Shown piece after piece: positions 5,481-7,049 of a stretch of 7,049 nucleotides of DNA. This DNA is from Chloroflexota bacterium. GTDB lineage: Bacteria; Chloroflexota; Anaerolineae; B4-G1; SLSP01. Location of the stretch: NCBI GenBank assembly GCA_009908585.1, contig JAAAOZ010000185.1, positions 1-7,049 on the forward strand. The letters run 5' to 3'. Positions within the stretch are counted from its first letter, which is position 1. Every line of letters begins with the position of its first letter. Below the pieces are notes generated by a model. It was not told the DNA's origin and did not search any database. It saw nothing but the letters and a program-made list of their open reading frames with translations. Position numbers and translations under genes: made by a program.

Positions 5481-6653
5481 CTACTGTTTTTCAACCAGGG
5501 TCAACAACATCGCCCCACTTGTTGGAGTACGATTATAGGCAATAAACTGCCCATCAGGAGACCAAGATACGCCGATAAACTCTGCTGTTTCTACGGGTAA
5601 TGCATAGGTTTGTTGCGTAGCGACTTCGCCTAGATACAGAGAGCCTTTATCCCGGAAAAGCAGCAGCTTGCTATTTGGAGACCAGGCTACATCTGTGTTT
5701 GATGTTAATTCTATTTGGGCGACAATCGTGCCATCTGTCTGAGCAATGTGGATTTGTTTGCAGGCTGGGTCTGACCGCTGCGGATGACAGCGAGGATCAA
5801 AAGCAAAGATTTGACTGTTAGGAGCCCAAAATAGCGGTGATAAATCTGGTGTTGCTATGCGAGCAACAATCTCCCCATTCCCATCACTAATCGCTACAAC
5901 TGTGAGATTTGCATCACCGCGCCCGTCAAAAACCAACCATTCACGATTAGGTGACAACTCGTAATGTGTAACCTTTGGATTAGCCTCTGTGCCACCTGTA
6001 ATTTCAAAAGGTTGTACTTCTTGCGTTTCAACATCTATCGTCTGCAAATGACCGCCAGGGGCAGCAAATAACAAGGTGCGATTGTCCAACCATGATAGTT
6101 GATAGGCAGTCACAGATAGATTTGTAGACTTATTGTTGTCAATATCTACTACCCACAATTGATCAACAAAAATGCCTTTAATAACTTGTCTATGAACATA
6201 AGCTACGGCTTTGCTATTAGGAGACCAAGCTGTCCATGTAATAGAACTAGCTAATTGTTTCTTGGGCATCCCTTTATTATCAGCCAGCCATAAATCATAA
6301 TCGCCAATTCTCATTATCCCCATGCCAGGTGGGTCATCAGCGTATTTCCCCTCAAAGGCTTCACCTGTAGCAATCTGTAATAAAGCGTGTTGCCCGTCAG
6401 GAGACCAACTCATAAACTTGACGCCGATTTTCTCCATATCCAACTCTCGATGCGAAGGCAAGTTTTGTGTCGTATAAGTTTGTCTAAACACTTCCTCCAA
6501 GTCAACCGTTTCTTGAATCTCAAAATCGTCAATCGTTTCTGGTGGAGCAAACACTGGTTGTGGCGCTGCTTGCCCGGCAGGCAAATTCCCGCAGGCAGCA
6601 AGCAATGTAACTAACACAACGCCTATTGATACTAACAACACTTTCCTATTCAT
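5481..6653 (-). CDS. Lipoprotein with TolB/PD40-type beta-propeller repeats
   Basis: The 390-residue protein starts with a lipoprotein signal: MNRKVLL, a hydrophobic core and lipobox LAAC with Cys21 as the lipidation site. A Pro-rich linker (29-40) follows, then seven repeats with the WSPDG-type motif: WSPDGQ (83), WSPNSK (143), SWLDNR (187), LSPNRE (233), WAPNSQ (276), WSPNSK (324) and WSPDGQ (364). Such PD40 repeats build a beta-propeller that binds partners; no catalytic residues are visible. It should sit on the outer face of the cytoplasmic membrane. GGAG (6664-6661) lies seven bases before the ATG. A TACAAT (6687-6682) could be a -10 box inside the cassette, but no good -35 is seen. As first gene of the cassette, tied to the SpoIID-like gene, it may guide or anchor that protein. 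That role is inference; the fold and lipobox are clear. Confidence 0.88.
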   Translation of the reverse strand: MNRKVLLVSIGVVLVTLLAACGNLPAGQAAPQPVFAPPETIDDFEIQETVDLEEVFRQTYTTQNLPSHRELDMEKIGVKFMSWSPDGQHALLQIATGEAFEGKYADDPPGMGIMRIGDYDLWLADNKGMPKKQLASSITWTAWSPNSKAVAYVHRQVIKGIFVDQLWVVDIDNNKSTNLSVTAYQLSWLDNRTLLFAAPGGHLQTIDVETQEVQPFEITGGTEANPKVTHYELSPNREWLVFDGRGDANLTVVAISDGNGEIVARIATPDLSPLFWAPNSQIFAFDPRCHPQRSDPACKQIHIAQTDGTIVAQIELTSNTDVAWSPNSKLLLFRDKGSLYLGEVATQQTYALPVETAEFIGVSWSPDGQFIAYNRTPTSGAMLLTLVEKQ

Positions 6654-6660
6654 CTTTAAA

Positions 6661-6664
6661 CTCC
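6661..6664 (-). promoter_or_regulatory. Ribosome binding site of the lipoprotein gene
   Basis: GGAG on the minus strand, seven bases before the ATG at 6653. It supports this start, which also gives a complete lipoprotein signal. The leader from the cassette start (6716) to the ATG is only 63 bases, so transcription must start inside it or come from the upstream host gene. Confidence 0.65.
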
Positions 6665-6710
6665 GTGTTTCATATACCTTTATTGTAACTGCTTTTGACG
6701 TGTTTTAGCG

Positions 6711-6717
6711 GGCTAAC
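6711..6717 (-). other. Core recombination site GTTAGCC at the upstream cassette end
   Basis: On the minus strand GTTAGCC (6717-6711) is the exact complement of the R'' box GGCTAAC of the attC-like site at 3240-3234, and it fits the GTTRRRY core except at one position. By the integron model the cut lies between G (6717) and T (6716), and TTAGCC belongs to the cassette. The shared match extends to ten bases, GTTAGCCCGC. No attC arms are found just outside at 6718-6752, so the outer side looks like host DNA. Confidence 0.7.
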
Positions 6718-6752
6718 TAAGAGTCCTTTCTCCCTCTCTCCTTGTCCCCTTG
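6718..6752. other. Pyrimidine-rich spacer at the host-cassette border
   Basis: Between the stop of the thioesterase-like gene and the cassette start the plus strand is almost all C and T (CTTTCTCCCTCTCTCCTTG and on). It shows none of the paired arms expected of a neighbouring attC site, which argues that the cassette is single on this side. Confidence 0.5.
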
Positions 6753-7049
6753 TCACTTCTCGCCCTCTATGCGCCAAAATTTACGTTCCGCTTCCCACTC
6801 CGCGATCATCTCCGGCGGCGGATTGACCACGATGGCCTCCGCGTCGGCGGTGACGGTCCCATCGGGCAGGCGGATCTCGGCGGCGACTTGGGCGGAGCGC
6901 TGACGCTCCTTCACGACCCAACCCACGGCGGTGAGCGGCGTCTCGGTCGGCGTCGGCGCGCGGTAGCGCACTTCCAGCTTCGCCGTCACCCAGAAGGCCG
7001 TCTCCTCGCGACCGACGTTGATGGCCCGGCCCGATGTCTCATCTAAGAT
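6753..7049 (-). CDS. Hot-dog-fold thioesterase-like protein, 3' part
   Basis: The last 98 codons are visible; the frame stays open to the window edge, so the start lies outside. The sequence LLDETSG-type opening (ILDETSGRAIN), VTAKLEVRYRAPTP, a central TAVGWVV strand and ADAEAIVV near the end match the 4HBT/PaaI-like thioesterase family, which hydrolyses acyl-CoA thioesters in the cytoplasm. The visible Asp-Glu of LLDE is the usual position of the active-site acid in this group. It ends in TGA 36 bases before the cassette boundary, with high GC like the genes below 3044. Before the insertion it would have stood about 111 bases upstream of the FAD-subunit gene, possibly in the same transcript. 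The substrate cannot be told. Confidence 0.75.
   Translation of the reverse strand: MLDETSGRAINVGREETAFWVTAKLEVRYRAPTPTETPLTAVGWVVKERQRSAQVAAEIRLPDGTVTADAEAIVVNPPPEMIAEWEAERKFWRIEGEK

Larger units (their letters stand above)
3121..6716 (-). mobile_element. Integron gene cassette, two genes, 3596 bp
   Basis: The segment begins on the minus strand with TTAGCC after a G (core GTTAGCC, 6717-6711) and ends at the last G of the attC-like site (3121). Joining the ends would give GGCTAAC-AA-GCGGTT opposite AACCGC-AG-GTTAGCC, a fully symmetric outer stem. The segment has lower GC than the genes on both sides, judged by eye. It fills what would otherwise be a spacer of about 111 bp between the thioesterase-like gene and the FAD-subunit gene. 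Both recognisable genes and the attC have the same orientation, as in a normal cassette. Oddities are the size, the two genes, and the lack of any neighbouring attC or integrase. A chance match of the outer boxes is possible but unlikely given the coincidence with the GC change. Confidence 0.75.

Noticed and set aside
6682..6710. Promoter for the cassette with -10 TACAAT
   Set aside because: No -35 resembling TTGACA at 16-18 bases; noted only as a possibility under the lipoprotein gene.

Overview
All supported genes in this window lie on the minus strand. The best guess for the source is a Chloroflexota bacterium, perhaps Anaerolineae-like. This rests on protein style: a secreted protein with a YLPxVLRN segment followed by an 'NSGFEQG...W' jelly-roll type domain, a TolB/PD40-repeat lipoprotein, a CoxM-like FAD subunit and a DUF1385 membrane protein. 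It is an inference from family resemblance, not from a marker gene.

Reading along the minus strand (high to low coordinates), the layout is as follows. (1) 7049-6753 is the 3' part of a hot-dog-fold thioesterase-like gene that runs off the window. (2) 6716-3121 is a 3596-bp segment with visibly lower GC that has the structure of an integron gene cassette. It opens with a GTTAGCC core site, carries a lipoprotein with PD40 beta-propeller repeats (6653-5481) and a secreted SpoIID/LytB-like protein (from 5469), then about 300 bp of hairpin-rich sequence without a convincing gene, and ends in a 126-bp attC-like recombination site (3115-3240). (3) 3044-2193 is a CO-dehydrogenase/xanthine-dehydrogenase type FAD subunit. 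(4) 2192-2015 is an intergenic stretch with two short-period tandem repeats. (5) 2014-359 is one uninterrupted gene fusing a DUF1385 (YqhQ-type) membrane domain to the catalytic domain of an S9 prolyl oligopeptidase. (6) It is followed by a perfect palindrome plus T-run (rho-independent terminator, 304-279). Positions 1-278 hold no gene I can support.

The main result is the cassette. The attC-like site has two 17-bp arms that pair perfectly except for one extra C and one extra A in one arm, the arrangement of extrahelical bases in classical attC sites. Its outer left box is GGCTAAC, but the box on the other side reads GTCGATA and does not pair. The missing partner GTTAGCC is at the far end of the low-GC segment (6717-6711). 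Joining the two ends of the segment would therefore rebuild a symmetric attC, as expected for a circularised cassette. No integrase gene is in the window, and the flank at 6717-6752 shows no neighbouring attC, so this looks like a single cassette inserted at a non-canonical site between two host genes. At 3.6 kb with two genes it is unusually large.

Other oddities are an in-frame TAG that splits the SpoIID-like gene into a 362-codon front part and a 280-codon tail in the same frame, the DUF1385-peptidase fusion, and a FAD subunit without partner subunits. The host genes look unrelated to one another. The two cassette genes both encode exported proteins and probably act at the cell envelope.
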